The notes beneath the pieces were generated by a model that worked only from the letters and a program-made list of their open reading frames with translations, was not told the origin of the DNA and made no database searches. A stretch of DNA of 5,322 nt. Origin: Oscillospiraceae bacterium (GTDB lineage Bacteria > Bacillota > Clostridia > Oscillospirales > Oscillospiraceae). The translations under genes were made by a program, and so were the position numbers. Location: assembly GCA_904501855.1 (NCBI GenBank), contig CAJGCI010000132.1, positions 1-5,322 of the forward strand, in the 5' to 3' direction. Every line of letters begins with the position of its first letter. Position 1 is the first letter of the stretch. Positions 5,108-5,322 of the stretch are shown in pieces.

Positions 5108-5218
5108 CTGCCCGAAAGAAACGAAACAGCCGCAGGGCGCATCAAAAAAAACGGATGTGTCCGGCGGCCCGAGGTCATGCCTTTTCGCCGGATGATCCGG
5201 GAAAGGATGCAATCATGA
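5108..5218 (+). CDS. Possible small ORF overlapping the next gene's start
   Basis: After a strong AAAGGAGG site (5096-5103) a frame runs open to TGA 5216-5218, which overlaps the next ATG at 5215 by 4 nt. The only initiator at suitable distance is a CTG at 5108, giving a basic peptide of 36 residues. A downstream ATG at 5177 would give MPFRRMIRERMQS but has a GAGG only 2 nt away. The arrangement copies the overlaps between the upstream genes, which favours a real coupling ORF, but the unusual start keeps confidence low. Confidence 0.25.
   Translation: MPERNETAAGRIKKNGCVRRPEVMPFRRMIRERMQS
5180..5206 (+). promoter_or_regulatory. Hairpin that could mask the ribosome binding site of the 5215 gene
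   Basis: CCTTT (5180-5184) pairs with AAAGG (5202-5206) and CCGG (5188-5191) with CCGG (5197-5200) around an ATGAT loop, with a small internal loop between the two stems. The AAAGG arm is the ribosome binding site of the gene starting at 5215. Ribosomes reading the overlapping small ORF would melt it, so translation could be coupled. Confidence 0.35.
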
Positions 5219-5322
5219 CAACATTACGACAGCTGCAGAAGAGGATGCATCGCGAGCCCCGTGACCTGCACGCCGGGAGGCTCCCGGAAACGGATGTCCC
5301 TCTGATCTCGGCGGACCTGGAC
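5215..5322 (+). CDS. Start of an unidentified gene, truncated by the right window edge
   Basis: An ATG at 5215 follows AAAGGA (5202-5207) by 7 nt and opens a frame that stays open for all 36 codons to the window end. The visible N-terminus, MTTLRQLQKRMHREP and onward, is basic at first and then more neutral. It is too short to assign a family. No clear promoter is seen between the terminator at 5081 and this start, so transcription may begin from a weak site there or come from partial read-through. Confidence 0.5.
   Translation, partial: MTTLRQLQKRMHREPRDLHAGRLPETDVPLISADLD

Noticed and set aside
5144..5166. Run of eight A followed by CGGA/TCCG, a possible minus-strand terminator
   Set aside because: The stem is only 4 bp and no minus-strand gene is evident to its right. 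It is too weak to support.
4372..5212. Long open frames on the minus strand across the right operon
   Set aside because: They are antisense to the protease and the 117-residue gene, run through a clear plus-strand terminator, and are low-complexity Arg/Ser/Pro-rich as expected of shadow frames.
1..5322. Prophage or integrative element boundary
   Set aside because: The S24 repressor plus ImmA pair is typical of mobile elements, but no integrase, excisionase, attachment-like repeat, tRNA or structural gene is present. The flanking genes are ordinary metabolic and regulatory genes, so a mobile origin cannot be shown from this window.

Overview
The window looks like chromosome of a moderately GC-rich Clostridia-type Firmicute, plausibly a gut Lachnospiraceae or Oscillospiraceae relative. 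The reasons are the strong AGGAGG-type ribosome binding sites, consensus sigma-A promoters with 17-bp spacers, hairpin plus U-tract terminators, and the gene families present (a clostridial Fe-S/FAD oxidoreductase, GntR/FCD, MazG-like, S24 repressor, ImmA/IrrE). The organism is inferred from these traits, not from a marker gene. There is no integrase, transposase, CRISPR array, rRNA or tRNA.

Left part (1-2175, all minus strand): the first 419 residues of a large iron-sulfur, glutamate-synthase-like oxidoreductase run off the left edge. Its promoter (TTGCCA, 17 bp, TATATT) is followed at the expected transcription start by a perfect 17-bp palindrome. Immediately upstream lies a GntR/FadR-type regulator with its own promoter, a second palindrome across its -10 box and a strong terminator. 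The simplest reading is a regulator that controls both itself and the neighbouring oxidoreductase.

Middle part (2174-3463, minus strand): a two-gene operon made of a 279-residue XRE-HTH/S24 (LexA/CI-like, self-cleaving) repressor and, 4 bp later, a 106-residue MazG-like nucleotide pyrophosphohydrolase. It has a near-consensus promoter with a perfect TATAAT and ends in a GC-rich hairpin.

Right part (3524-5081, plus strand): a divergent three-gene operon of a 97-residue unknown protein, an ImmA/IrrE-type zinc metalloprotease and a 117-residue unknown protein. Each junction is a 4-nt ATGA overlap, and a long hairpin with a T8 tract closes the unit. The intergenic region shared with the repressor holds both promoters and several inverted repeats. 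A further gene begins at 5215 and leaves the window; its ribosome binding site sits in a potential hairpin inside a possible overlapping small ORF.

The most interesting unit is the divergent repressor-mazG / unknown-ImmA-unknown locus. It pairs a repressor that should cleave itself in response to RecA with an adjacent metalloprotease of the class that cleaves such repressors, and it adds a nucleotide-pool sanitation enzyme and two unrecognised small proteins. This suggests a DNA-damage or stress switch with two possible proteolytic inputs. That function is inference from domain content and layout.
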